DNA from: JAVBSC01 sp031547305
GTDB lineage: Bacteria; Desulfobacterota; Desulfovibrionia; Desulfovibrionales; Desulfovibrionaceae
Direction of reading: 5' to 3'
Assembly (NCBI GenBank): GCA_031547305.1
Contig: JAVBSC010000058.1
Coordinates: 1-64,000 of the forward strand
Length of the DNA: 64,000 bases
Made by a program: the position numbers and the translations under genes. Below are positions 55,473 to 63,947 of this stretch, piece after piece (within the stretch, counting starts at the first letter, position 1; each line of letters starts with the position of its first letter). Below the pieces are notes generated by a model that saw only the letters and a program-made list of their open reading frames with translations, was not told the origin of the DNA and searched no databases.

Positions 55473-56531
55473 ATGCGCATAAGTGACGTATTCACCGCAC
55501 AGGTCCAGCCGGAGATGGGTTTGGTGGAGCCGGTTCTGATCGCGGAAGCCGGGGTTAACCACGAGGGGAGCCTGGAGATTGCCAAGCGCTTGATTGACGA
55601 AGCGCTTGATGGCGGATGCCAGGCCATAAAGTTTCAGACTTACAAGGCCGGCACGCTGGCCTCCAAGGACTCCCCGGCCTATTGGGACTTGAGCAAGGAA
55701 CCCACCACCAGCCAGTACGAGCTGTTCACCCGGCACGACAAGTTCTGGAAAACGGAATTCGAGGCCCTAAAAAAGCATTGCGACGCCCGTGGCATAGAGT
55801 TTTTATCCACGCCGTTTGACGTGGAATCCGCCAGGTTCCTGAACGACCTGATGGACGTATACAAGATCTCCTCCTCGGACATCACCAACAAGCCGTTCAT
55901 CCAGTTTTTATGCGGCTTTAAAAAGCCCATTCTCATGTCCACGGGTGCGGCCTGGCCGCACGAGATCATGGAGGCGGTCTCCTGGATCGAGCCGTTCGGC
56001 AACCATCTGGCCCTGCTGCACTGTGTGCTGAACTACCCGACGATGGATGAAAACGCCGGCCTGGGCATGATCCCGGCCCTGCGGAAAATGTTCCCCAACC
56101 ATGTTATAGGTTATTCCGACCATACCATGCCTGGCGACATGCGGGTTCTGGAAACCGCCGCGCTCCTCGGGGCGCGCGTTCTGGAAAAGCACTTTTCCCA
56201 CGACAAAACCATGCCCGGCAACGACCATTACCACGCCATGGATAAAGAGGACGCCAAGCTGTTCTGGCGCAATTTCCGGCGCATCCAATCCATGATCGGT
56301 CCGTTTACCGTGGCCGCTCTGGAATCCGAGGCCCCGGCCCGCCGGAACGCCAGGCGCAGCTTGGTGGCCGCTAAAAACATCCCGGCCGGCCAGGCCGTTG
56401 AAAAAGGCGATCTTACCTGGAAGCGGCCGGCCCACGGAATCAGCCCGCGTTGCTACGACGAAGTCCTGGGCATGAAGGCCAGGACTGACATTGCGGAAGA
56501 CACTGTTTTGCAGTGGAAGCACCTGGAATAG
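55473..56531 (+). CDS. NeuB-family nonulosonic acid synthase (N-acetylneuraminate synthase-like)
   Basis: A 352-residue NeuB/PseI/LegI-type protein. An N-terminal TIM barrel carries LIAEAGVNHEGSLEIAKRLIDEA, AIKFQTYKAGTL, EFLSTPFD, YKISSSDI, MSTGAA and VIGYSDHT, and a C-terminal SAF domain (SLVAAKNIPAGQAVEKGDL) caps it. The family condenses phosphoenolpyruvate with an amino-hexose to make sialic, pseudaminic or legionaminic acid. The donor sugar cannot be chosen from sequence. The next gene begins five bases later and is a LIC12162-type protein, so the product is probably used in a surface glycan. Confidence 0.88.
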   Translation: MRISDVFTAQVQPEMGLVEPVLIAEAGVNHEGSLEIAKRLIDEALDGGCQAIKFQTYKAGTLASKDSPAYWDLSKEPTTSQYELFTRHDKFWKTEFEALKKHCDARGIEFLSTPFDVESARFLNDLMDVYKISSSDITNKPFIQFLCGFKKPILMSTGAAWPHEIMEAVSWIEPFGNHLALLHCVLNYPTMDENAGLGMIPALRKMFPNHVIGYSDHTMPGDMRVLETAALLGARVLEKHFSHDKTMPGNDHYHAMDKEDAKLFWRNFRRIQSMIGPFTVAALESEAPARRNARRSLVAAKNIPAGQAVEKGDLTWKRPAHGISPRCYDEVLGMKARTDIAEDTVLQWKHLE

Positions 56532-56535
56532 CCTG

Positions 56536-58209
56536 ATGCGTTCTCTGGTTTTAGGCGCCATGCCCCCAGGGGCCGGGCCGGACACGCATATCGCTTCCGG
56601 ACCCTGGTGTTTTACCGGGAGGGAAGAAGCATTCCCAGGCTGGGACAGGTTTTCCCCCTTGCCGCCGGACCCGTTCCCCGACCCGGACGACATGAACAAA
56701 GCCGCCCTGGCCGCCAACGCGGAACTGCTGCGCCAGGCCGGCCCGCTGGGCGCGTACTGCAACGCCAGGCGCGGCGCGGAACATTCGGAGCTGTTCTGGC
56801 AAACCGCCCTGGCTCCCTGGCTTTTGCTGGCCCTGCACATGCTGGCGGAGCGTGAGGCCCGCGTGCGCGGCTTGCTGGAATTGTACGGCAAAGAGAAACT
56901 GGTTCTGGATCTGCTGCCGCCGGATTGCGCCTTTTCCTTTAAGTCCACCGTGGATTTTATGGTGGGCGGGGTGCAAGATTCGAACTTCAACCACTATGTG
57001 TTTTCCCGCCTCATTGAAAGTCAGGCCCCGCCAAACTGGGTCTTGCGCATGCTGCCCGCCCGCACTCTGCATAGCCCGCCGGCCGAACCGCGCGGCCTGA
57101 AGGCGTTGCTTCGCGACCGCTTGCGCTCTTTGCCTTTTCCGCGTCTTAAAAGCTTCAGCCTAGGCCAGATGCTGCTGTTTTCCCTGGCCCTCAGGCTAAA
57201 TTCCCATGCCGCGGACTCCAGCCCCGGCCTGGCCCCTTTTGCCTCTTCCCCGCCCGTCTGGAACCTGAACCTAAAGGAATTTCTGGAACGCGCTCTGCCA
57301 ACGGACTACTTGAACGCGCCAATCCCGAATTTTTCGCGCAGCCAGGGCCGCTTGCGTGTGATGTCCCCGGAATTCAGCCAGAACAGCGCCTATGCTCTGG
57401 AGCTTGCCGCCTGGCGAGCCGGCGGCGGCAAGCTCGTCAGCATGCAGCACGGGGCCAATTCCGGCAATCTGGCGGCTATTGGCGTCATCGCCCTGGAGTA
57501 TGCCCAGCACGGCCTGATCACCTGGGGCTGGACCAGCCATTCCCCATGGCCCGGCAAATTTACGCCACTGCCGCATCCGTCCCTGCGGCACATCCGCAAC
57601 CGCCACAAACGCAAAAACAACAGCCTGATCCTGGTGGGCACGGAAATGAGCCCCTTCGCCTACCGGCTTAAATCCCGCCCTCTGGCTCTGGCCCAGGTCC
57701 GCTACCGCCAGGACAAAATAGCCTTTTTGCGGGCCCTGCCGGACGCCACCAGGGCCAACGCCCTGTACCGCCCCTATTTTAAGGTGGCCGGCGGTCTGGA
57801 CGACGCCCCTTACGTCCAGGCCGCCCTGCCGGACATCAAAATCGCTTCCGGCGACCTCTCCGCCCTCATGCTGGACTGCGCCCTGCTGGTCCTGGACCAC
57901 TACGGCACCACCCTGCTCACAGCCCTGGCCGCCAACGTGCCTTTTTTGGGCTTTTGGCGGCCGGAATGGGCCTTTGGCCAGGAAACCGAGCAATGCTTCG
58001 CCGCCCTCACTCAGGCCGGCATCATCCATCCCGGACCACTCGAAGCCGCCGCCAAAGCCGCCGAAGTCTGGGAACACGCCGAAGACTGGTGGCAAAGCCC
58101 CAATATCCAAAAGGCCAGAGCCAGCGTCATGGACCGGTACGCCCTGGCCCCGGACATAAGCGGCTGCAAGCTGAATCGGATGTGGTTTAAAGAGTTGAGG
58201 AAGATGTGA
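56536..58209 (+). CDS. LIC12162-family putative transferase
   Basis: A 557-residue soluble protein from ATG 56536 (the longer frame overlaps neuB and is not needed). Patterns such as GKEKLVLDLLPPDCAFSFKSTVDFMVGGVQDSNFNHY, MSPEFSQNSAYALELAAWRAGGGKLVSMQHGANSG and LLVLDHYGTTLLTALAANVPFLGFW fit the LIC12162 family, annotated as putative transferases with a glycosyltransferase-B-like fold. They occur with surface carbohydrate genes. It is coupled to the NeuB-type gene, suggesting addition of a nonulosonic acid or related sugar; this is inference. A weak GGGC-TGGA-GCCC-TTTT hairpin follows at 58218. Confidence 0.7.
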   Translation: MRSLVLGAMPPGAGPDTHIASGPWCFTGREEAFPGWDRFSPLPPDPFPDPDDMNKAALAANAELLRQAGPLGAYCNARRGAEHSELFWQTALAPWLLLALHMLAEREARVRGLLELYGKEKLVLDLLPPDCAFSFKSTVDFMVGGVQDSNFNHYVFSRLIESQAPPNWVLRMLPARTLHSPPAEPRGLKALLRDRLRSLPFPRLKSFSLGQMLLFSLALRLNSHAADSSPGLAPFASSPPVWNLNLKEFLERALPTDYLNAPIPNFSRSQGRLRVMSPEFSQNSAYALELAAWRAGGGKLVSMQHGANSGNLAAIGVIALEYAQHGLITWGWTSHSPWPGKFTPLPHPSLRHIRNRHKRKNNSLILVGTEMSPFAYRLKSRPLALAQVRYRQDKIAFLRALPDATRANALYRPYFKVAGGLDDAPYVQAALPDIKIASGDLSALMLDCALLVLDHYGTTLLTALAANVPFLGFWRPEWAFGQETEQCFAALTQAGIIHPGPLEAAAKAAEVWEHAEDWWQSPNIQKARASVMDRYALAPDISGCKLNRMWFKELRKM

Positions 58210-58290
58210 AGGCTGGGGGGCTGGAGCCCTTTTATGTGGTGTGAAGGGATGGGGACCGCGAAGCAATATAATTGAGTGTGAGGACTGGTG

Positions 58291-59055
58291 ATGAAGCTGT
58301 ATTCTTGGAACGTCAACGGATTCCGCGCCGTCTACGCCAAGCCGGACTGGCAATGGTTTGAGCGCTGCGCCGGGGACGTCATCGGTCTGCAGGAAACAAA
58401 GGCCCAGCCGGAACAACTGGACGAAGCGCAAAAGAACCCGCCCGGTTACCACTCTTATTGGCTGGCCGCCCAGCGCAAAGGATATTCCGGCGTGGCCGCT
58501 TTTTCCCGCCCGAAACCTCTGGCCGTGGGCCTGGATCTGCCAGACGCCGCCCAGCAGGGCGAGGGCCGGCTCATCCACCTGGAATTCGACGCCTTCCACT
58601 ACTTCAACGTCTATTTTCCCAACGGGCAGAAGGACGGCGAGCGCCTGGCCTACAAGCTGGCCTATTACGACGCCTTTCTGGAGCACGCCCAACGCCTGCG
58701 CCGTCATAAACCAATTGTGGTCTGCGGCGACTTCAATACCGCGCACAAGGAAATAGACCTGGCCCGGCCCAAAGAGAACGAGGAAACTTCCGGCTTCCTG
58801 CCCATTGAACGCGCCTGGCTGGACAAATTCATTGCCGCCGGATACGTGGACACCTTCCGCCACATCCACGGCGACAAGCCGGACCAGTACTCCTGGTGGT
58901 CCTTCCGCATGCGGGCCCGCGAAAGAAACGTCGGGTGGAGAATCGACTACTTCTTCGTCTCCAACGAACTTGCTCCGGCCGTCAAAAACGCCTGGATCGA
59001 ACCTGGCGTCACCGGTTCCGACCACTGCCCGATTGGTCTGGAACTGGATTTATAG
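58291..59055 (+). CDS. xth: Exodeoxyribonuclease III (AP endonuclease)
   Basis: A 254-residue exonuclease III/AP endonuclease for base-excision repair. Seen: LYSWNVNGFRA, GLQETKAQ, KGYSGVAAFSR, VNGDFNT-like VCGDFNTAHKEIDLARPK, WWSFRMRARERNVGWRIDYFF and VTGSDHCPIGL, which supply the metal and catalytic residues. I prefer ATG 58291, seven bases after GAGG, over the GTG one codon earlier. Nothing nearby suggests a special role. Confidence 0.94.
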   Translation: MKLYSWNVNGFRAVYAKPDWQWFERCAGDVIGLQETKAQPEQLDEAQKNPPGYHSYWLAAQRKGYSGVAAFSRPKPLAVGLDLPDAAQQGEGRLIHLEFDAFHYFNVYFPNGQKDGERLAYKLAYYDAFLEHAQRLRRHKPIVVCGDFNTAHKEIDLARPKENEETSGFLPIERAWLDKFIAAGYVDTFRHIHGDKPDQYSWWSFRMRARERNVGWRIDYFFVSNELAPAVKNAWIEPGVTGSDHCPIGLELDL

Positions 59056-59073
59056 GAAGTGGGCTGAATTGCA

Positions 59074-59149
59074 TTGGGAGGCTCTGCCTCCCCAACGCCA
59101 GCCGCCAAGGGCAATCGCCTCCGGCGGGGGGTGAGGGGCGGAGCCTCTC
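59074..59149. repeat. GGGGAGGC-type palindromes, copies 3 and 4
   Basis: TTGGGAGGC-TCT-GCCTCCCCAA (59074-59095, one extra C on the right) and the weaker GAGGGGC-GGA-GCCTCTC (59133-59149) lie between xth and malQ. Both share the GGC-N3-GCC core with copies at 13765 and 38360. The second ends just before the malQ ribosome site (AGAGGAG). Confidence 0.55.
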
Positions 59150-59173
59150 ATTCAAATAGAGGAGCACCTTAAT

Positions 59174-60697
59174 ATGCGACCAAGGTTTTGCGGGGTCTTA
59201 CTGCACATATCTTCTTTGCCTTCGACTTGCGGGATTGGGGACATGGGCCCGTCGGCCTATGCTTTTGCGGATCTGCTGTTGCGCAACGGGATAAACCACT
59301 GGCAGTTTTTGCCGGTCACGCCAACCTCGCCGTTTATCGGCAATTCGCCGTATTCCAGCCCTTCGGCCTTTGCCGGGAATCTTCTGTTCATCAGTCCAGA
59401 GAAGCTGGCGGAAAAAGGATTTGTTTCCTATGCGGATCTGGATTGCGCAACGGAACGGATGCGGAATTGCGGTTTGGAGCCGGAGCGCGTGGATTACGCC
59501 AGGGTGGAGGAACAACGCGCACCGTTGCTGCAGGCCGCCTTTGAGCGCAACAGGCTGCGCCTGCGCGACGACCCGGATTTTCAGCATTTTTGCGCGGAAC
59601 ACAATCACTGGCTTCACGCGTACGCCAGATTCGTCACGCTTAAGGAAGAACATGGCGGAGCAAGCTGGGCGCACTGGCCGGAGCCGCTCCGGCGCTGCAC
59701 GGAGCAGGCTTTGCAACGCTGGGACGCGCACGCCGGGGCGGCCATGGAGCGCCAGAAATTCTTCCAGTACCTGTTCTTCAGCCAATGGACGGAACTGCAT
59801 GGCTATTGCAAAAAAGCCGGCCTGAAATTCATAGGGGATTTGCCGATTTACGTCACCCACGACAGCGCGGATGTCTGGGCCAATCCGCATTTGTTCAAGT
59901 TGGATGCGGATTTTCAGCCGGAATTCGTGGCCGGGGTGCCGCCGGATTACTTCAGCGCCACGGGGCAGCGCTGGGGCAACCCGGTGTATAACTGGGAAGC
60001 CATGCAGCGTGACGGCTTTGCCTGGTGGCGCAGGCGGCTGGCCCACAATCTGCTTTTGACGGATCTGGTGCGCCTGGATCACTTCAGGGGGTTTTGCGGC
60101 TACTGGGAAATACCGGCAGCGGAAAAAACGGCGGTCAACGGCCAGTGGCGCGACGCTCCCGGACCGGCCTTGTTCGCCTCGTTTCGGCGCTTTTTCGGTG
60201 AACTGCCGCTCATTGCCGAGGATCTGGGCGTGATCACTCCGGACGTGCGCGAACTGATGCACGCCTTCGGCCTGCCGGGCATGAAGGTTTTGCAGTTCGC
60301 CTTTGACGGAATTCCGGCCCGCAACCCGGACGTGCCCTTCCGGCACCGGCCGAACCAGGTGGTTTATACCGGCACGCACGACAACCCGCCCAGCCGGGCC
60401 TGGTTCGCCGCCGCCTCTCCGGCGGAAAAAGCCAACCTGCGCGCCTGGCTCGGCTATGAAGTGAGCGAGGACGGCGCGCACGAGGCCTTGCTGCGCTTGG
60501 CCCTGGCCAGTCCGGCGGAACTGGCCGTACTGCCGGTGCAGGATATTCTGGGCCTGGGGCTGGAAGCGCGCATGAACATGCCTTCCACCAGTTCCGGCAA
60601 CTGGGAATGGCGGATTAGCCCCTGCCGCATGGAGCGGGATTTGCCGTCCGCCTTCGCGCGTCTTGGCGAAATGTGCAACTTGTATGGCCGCAGATAA
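59174..60697 (+). CDS. malQ: 4-alpha-glucanotransferase
   Basis: A 507-residue GH77 amylomaltase. Seen: CGVLLHISSLPSTCGIGDMG, FLPVTPTSPFIGNSPYSSPSAFAGN, nucleophile region LVRLDHFRG (D302), acid/base in PLIAEDLG (E349) and YTGTHDNPPSR. It transfers maltodextrin units in maltose and glycogen metabolism, and fits the window's treS/otsAB and CBM48 genes as part of glucan metabolism. AGAGGAG precedes the ATG. Its 3' end overlaps the next gene by 14 bases. Confidence 0.95.
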   Translation: MRPRFCGVLLHISSLPSTCGIGDMGPSAYAFADLLLRNGINHWQFLPVTPTSPFIGNSPYSSPSAFAGNLLFISPEKLAEKGFVSYADLDCATERMRNCGLEPERVDYARVEEQRAPLLQAAFERNRLRLRDDPDFQHFCAEHNHWLHAYARFVTLKEEHGGASWAHWPEPLRRCTEQALQRWDAHAGAAMERQKFFQYLFFSQWTELHGYCKKAGLKFIGDLPIYVTHDSADVWANPHLFKLDADFQPEFVAGVPPDYFSATGQRWGNPVYNWEAMQRDGFAWWRRRLAHNLLLTDLVRLDHFRGFCGYWEIPAAEKTAVNGQWRDAPGPALFASFRRFFGELPLIAEDLGVITPDVRELMHAFGLPGMKVLQFAFDGIPARNPDVPFRHRPNQVVYTGTHDNPPSRAWFAAASPAEKANLRAWLGYEVSEDGAHEALLRLALASPAELAVLPVQDILGLGLEARMNMPSTSSGNWEWRISPCRMERDLPSAFARLGEMCNLYGRR

Positions 60698-61595
60698 CCC
60701 CATACCCGCCCGCCAGGTAAAAGACGAAGAGCACGGCCTGCGTCTGGACGCTTTTTTGGAGCTGATGTTGCCGGAGTTGGGCCTGCGGGCCAGACGGCGG
60801 CTTTGGGAAGGCCATGAAATTCTGGTAAACGGCCGCTCCAGGCTGCCGGGTTATTTTGTGCGGGCCGGAGAAGGCGTGGAAGTGCGGCCAAAAGCCGCGT
60901 CTCCGGAGGCGGAGGCGCCTTTGCCCGCCGGCCCGCGCATTGTAAAACGCCAGGGTGATTTTCTGGCCCTGGCAAAGGGAGCCGGCCTGCACAGCGCGCG
61001 CCTGGCCGGCCGCGCCAACCTGAGCCTGGAATCCCTGCTTGAAGCGAACTGGCCGGAGTTATGGGCCGCCTGCAGCCTGGACCCCACGCCGCCTTGCCCG
61101 CTGCTGTGCAACCGCCTGGATCGCCCGACTTCCGGGATTGTGCTGGCCGCCCTTGGCCAGGAAGCTCTGGAACGCTTCCGCCAGGCCGAGGCCGCGGGCT
61201 TGGTGCGCAAGGAATATTACGCCCTGGTCCTGGGCAAGCTTAAGGAAACCCTGTTGCTCGACCAGCCGCTGGACACCTGCCGGCGCAAGATTACCCTGGT
61301 TCTGCCGGGAGTGGAAAAAGACGTTACCCGCCATACCTTGGTGGAGCCTCTGCCGGGAAACGCCGCCCTGTCCACGTCACGGCCGGGCTGCACGCTGATC
61401 CGGGCCGTTATCAAACGCGGAGCCAGGCACCAGATCCGCGCCCACCTGGCCGCCGTCGGATTTCATATTCTGGGCGATGCGCTTTACGGAAAAGAAGCCT
61501 CAGACCCGATGCTGTTCCCGGACCGGCTTTTTCTGCACCACTTCCGGATAAGCTGGGGGGAATTCGAGGCAAGCTACCCGCCGGACTGGATTTGA
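60684..61595 (+). CDS. RluA-family pseudouridine synthase
   Basis: A 303-residue protein with an N-terminal S4-like domain (GLRLDAFLELMLPELGLRARRRLWEGHEILVNG), then the catalytic region NRLDRPTSGIVLAAL, where the aspartate is the nucleophile; the family usually has His before Arg, here Asn. ARHQIRAHLAAVGFHILGDALYG is the other family motif. It isomerises uridine in rRNA or tRNA; which site cannot be told. I chose ATG 60684, overlapping malQ, over a TTG upstream. It abuts a convergent methyltransferase with no gap. Confidence 0.88.
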   Translation: MAADNPIPARQVKDEEHGLRLDAFLELMLPELGLRARRRLWEGHEILVNGRSRLPGYFVRAGEGVEVRPKAASPEAEAPLPAGPRIVKRQGDFLALAKGAGLHSARLAGRANLSLESLLEANWPELWAACSLDPTPPCPLLCNRLDRPTSGIVLAALGQEALERFRQAEAAGLVRKEYYALVLGKLKETLLLDQPLDTCRRKITLVLPGVEKDVTRHTLVEPLPGNAALSTSRPGCTLIRAVIKRGARHQIRAHLAAVGFHILGDALYGKEASDPMLFPDRLFLHHFRISWGEFEASYPPDWI

Positions 61596-62231
61596 CTACA
61601 GATTAACTCCACGCTGACTTTTTTTCAAAATCATAAAGCGGAACAGGCCGCCGGACAGACGTTCATCCCGCGCCGCTTCAAGCTCCGGCGCGGCGGCGAT
61701 AAGTCCCGGCAGGCCGCCGCTACGGGCATAGGCGCGGAATCTGGCGTAATGCTTCTTGCCGGCCAGACGCTCTATGGTATTGGTCAGCAGCCAGCCGGGG
61801 TAATCCAGGTTGCGCTCCGGCACATGCCAGTCCAGGATCAGAACCTTGCCGGCCACGCGCAGGGCCTCGGCCAGCAGAGCCGGAGCGGGGCAGGCGCTTT
61901 CGTGCAGCATCAGGCAAATCAGGGCCGCGTCAAAGGCGCTGTCTTTAAACGGCAGTTCCCGCGCGGAAGCGTTAAACAGAGCGGCCCGGCCTGAACCGCT
62001 CAGATTCAGCCGGGCCTGTTCCAGCATGGCCTGGGAGCAATCCACACCCGCGCAAAATATTCCCGCCTTCTCCAATTCCCGCATTTGCAGACCGGTGCCG
62101 CAGCCCAGGTCCAGCACCCGCCTCAAGTTCAGCCTCCGGCACAATAGAGCCAGCTTGCGACGCGACGCGGCCATGGGGCGGGCGGTTAACTGATCATAGA
62201 GCCGGGCCAGTCCGGCGTAGTCGTCATTCAT
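61596..62231 (-). CDS. Class I SAM-dependent methyltransferase of unknown substrate
   Basis: A 211-residue methyltransferase: VLDLGCGTGLQMRELEKAG (SAM loop), GVDCSQAMLEQA, LPFKDSAFDAALICLMLHE, then KVLILDWHVPERN. The Methyltransf_11-like layout gives no substrate. It ends exactly where the RluA-type gene ends. A 21-bp hairpin lies 77 bases upstream of its start. The name of a specific pathway would be a guess. Confidence 0.8.
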   Translation of the reverse strand: MNDDYAGLARLYDQLTARPMAASRRKLALLCRRLNLRRVLDLGCGTGLQMRELEKAGIFCAGVDCSQAMLEQARLNLSGSGRAALFNASARELPFKDSAFDAALICLMLHESACPAPALLAEALRVAGKVLILDWHVPERNLDYPGWLLTNTIERLAGKKHYARFRAYARSGGLPGLIAAAPELEAARDERLSGGLFRFMILKKSQRGVNL

Positions 62232-62307
62232 TTCGCATTGGAAAATATGCTGTGGAGAATATCTTCCCCAAAAAATACATCTTCATAACGCGGATAAGGG
62301 GTGGCAT

Positions 62308-62354
62308 TTTGGTGCTGGCCCACAAGGGGCTCGCCCTTGTGGGCCAGCACCAAA
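62308..62354. repeat. 21-bp perfect hairpin between the methyltransferase and peptidase genes
   Basis: TTTGGTGCTGGCCCACAAGGG (62308-62328) pairs perfectly with 62334-62354 around a 5-base loop. It lies 14 bases after the M24 peptidase stop. No T-run follows on the minus strand; on the plus strand ATTTTATT does. It is much longer than a normal terminator stem and may protect or process mRNA. Confidence 0.6.
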
Positions 62355-62368
62355 TTTTATTCTCTCTT

Positions 62369-63445
62369 CTACAACACCCGGGCGCCGTCTTCGGTTACCA
62401 GGACCATATATTCCCAGCGGATGCCGCCCCAGTGGGGGTAGTAGAGGCCAGGCTCCACAGTAACGATCATGCCGGGACGCAGGGTAAAGTCCACGCGCGG
62501 GTTCAGGCTGGGCGGCTCATGGGTTTGCAGGCCGATGCCGTGGCCAAGGGCGTGGGTGAAGTATTTTTCCACTCCACGGGATTCGAAGTAGGACCAGGCG
62601 GCCTGGTAGGCTTCTTTGGCGGTGGTTCCGGGGCGGATGCCCTTGATAGCCCGGTTCTGGGCTTCTTTAACCAGCTCAAGGGCGGTCAGAAAGTGCGGGG
62701 CGGGTTTGTCGCCCACCCAGAAGCTGCGGGTCTGGTCCGAGCAGTAGTCGTCCAGGCGGCAGCCGCAGTCCACCAAAACGCAGCAGTTTTCGTGCACGGC
62801 GGTTTTTCCGGGAATTGCATGGGGCAAAGCCGCATTGGGACCTATGCCCACGATGGTGTTAAAGGACAGGGCACTGGCCCCGTGGTTGCGGTAAAACTGC
62901 TCCACGTCCCAGGCGATCTGCTGTTCGGTGCGGCCGTGGGCAAGAACGCCGGGCAGCCATTGCATAAGTTTGTGGTTGAGGGCGCAGGAGCGCTCCATGC
63001 GGGAAATTTCCTCGGGGTCCTTGATCAGGCGCAGGGATTCCACCAGACCGTCCGCGCGCTCAAGCGTCAGGCCGGGTGAGACTTTTTCATAAAAATCCAC
63101 GTTCAGGCATTGGGACTCAAAGCCGACTTTGCCTTTGATCTTGTCCTTGAGCAGCTCGTTAATCTGCGTGGCGGCCGAGGCCACGCCGGTGTAGATAAAA
63201 ATTTGCGCCTCGTCCCACAGGCGCAGCACGGCGTCGTAATAGCGCGCATCCGTGCACAGCCAGTCCGGGCCGGATTTGGTGACAATAACGTAGCCGGAGC
63301 TCTCGTTGGTCTGATGATCGTGCAGCTCAAATCCGCTCAGGTAATAACGGTTGGCATCCAGACTGACCAAAAAGGCGTCCAGGCCTTTTTGCCGCATCAG
63401 CTCCCGCACCCGCTCCCGCCTGGCCGCATAAACATGCTTATCCAT
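62369..63445 (-). CDS. M24B family Xaa-Pro aminopeptidase/dipeptidase
   Basis: A 358-residue metallopeptidase. The N-terminal creatinase-like domain (residues 1-130) is followed by the pita-bread domain with metal ligands in VLVDCGCRLDDYCSDQTRSF, HALGHGIGLQTHEPP and VTVEPGLYYP, and the final glutamate in GGIRWEYMVLV. It cleaves X-Pro peptides in the cytoplasm. AAAAGGACG precedes ATG. It lies 19 bases after the DksA-like gene, so the two are one transcript. Confidence 0.93.
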   Translation of the reverse strand: MDKHVYAARRERVRELMRQKGLDAFLVSLDANRYYLSGFELHDHQTNESSGYVIVTKSGPDWLCTDARYYDAVLRLWDEAQIFIYTGVASAATQINELLKDKIKGKVGFESQCLNVDFYEKVSPGLTLERADGLVESLRLIKDPEEISRMERSCALNHKLMQWLPGVLAHGRTEQQIAWDVEQFYRNHGASALSFNTIVGIGPNAALPHAIPGKTAVHENCCVLVDCGCRLDDYCSDQTRSFWVGDKPAPHFLTALELVKEAQNRAIKGIRPGTTAKEAYQAAWSYFESRGVEKYFTHALGHGIGLQTHEPPSLNPRVDFTLRPGMIVTVEPGLYYPHWGGIRWEYMVLVTEDGARVL

Positions 63446-63464
63446 AAAAAACGTCCTTTTGCCT

Positions 63465-63797
63465 CTATTTAGCGCAATTCACGCAACGGCCGGCTTCCGG
63501 CATGGAGAGAAGCCTGGGGGTGGGGATTTCTTCCCCGCAGTCCACGCAGTATCCGAATTCCGGGTCTTCTTCCAGGCGTTTCAGGGCGTATTCCAGAGCG
63601 ATCACCCGGTTGCGGTAGGAGGCCAGGGCCGCGTCATGCACGCTTTTGCTCACAATGGCGTCCATACGGCTCACTTCGTCCAGATCGTCCAGCGTCCCCG
63701 GATCGGTCAGTGCTTCCAGCCTGGCAATATCCTGACGAATCCGGGCTGTTTCACTCAAAATTTTTTCACGTATCCGCTCTTTTTCCTGATCAGTCAT
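63465..63797 (-). CDS. DksA/TraR-type C4 zinc-finger protein
   Basis: About 110 residues: a coiled-coil helix pair (MTDQEKERIREKILSETARIRQDIARLEALTDPG, then SYRNRVIALEYALKRLEEDPEFG) and the zinc knuckle YCVDCGEEIPTPRLLSMPEAGRCVNC. DksA-type proteins bind the RNA polymerase secondary channel and adjust transcription during stress with ppGpp. The start at 63797 is chosen by the family's N-terminus; the ribosome site is poor (GGAG abuts the ATG), and a GTG two codons up is possible. It precedes the M24 peptidase gene. Confidence 0.82.
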   Translation of the reverse strand: MTDQEKERIREKILSETARIRQDIARLEALTDPGTLDDLDEVSRMDAIVSKSVHDAALASYRNRVIALEYALKRLEEDPEFGYCVDCGEEIPTPRLLSMPEAGRCVNCAK

Positions 63798-63888
63798 CTC
63801 CACATCCCACGTATTGTTTAATTCGGATTCTAAATAAAAACCGTGGCCACGCAACTTTGATTTATTAGCTGCGGCGCGGCATCAACTC

Positions 63889-63947
63889 CGCTGATTCCCA
63901 TCTCAAATAAAAATAGCCACAGTCTTTATTTGAAATTGGAATCAGCG
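63889..63947. repeat. Two-part inverted repeat near the window end
   Basis: CGCTGATTCC (63889-63898) pairs with GGAATCAGCG (63938-63947), and inside it TCAAATAAA (63903-63911) pairs with TTTATTTGA (63925-63933), separated by 4-base mismatched steps. It lies upstream of the DksA-like gene. It may be a regulatory stem or a repeat; the next gene to the right is outside the window. Confidence 0.5.

Noticed and set aside
57271..59025. Open frame of 584 codons on the minus strand
   Set aside because: It lies opposite the LIC12162-type and exonuclease III genes, spans their intergenic gap and shows no domain pattern or ribosome site.
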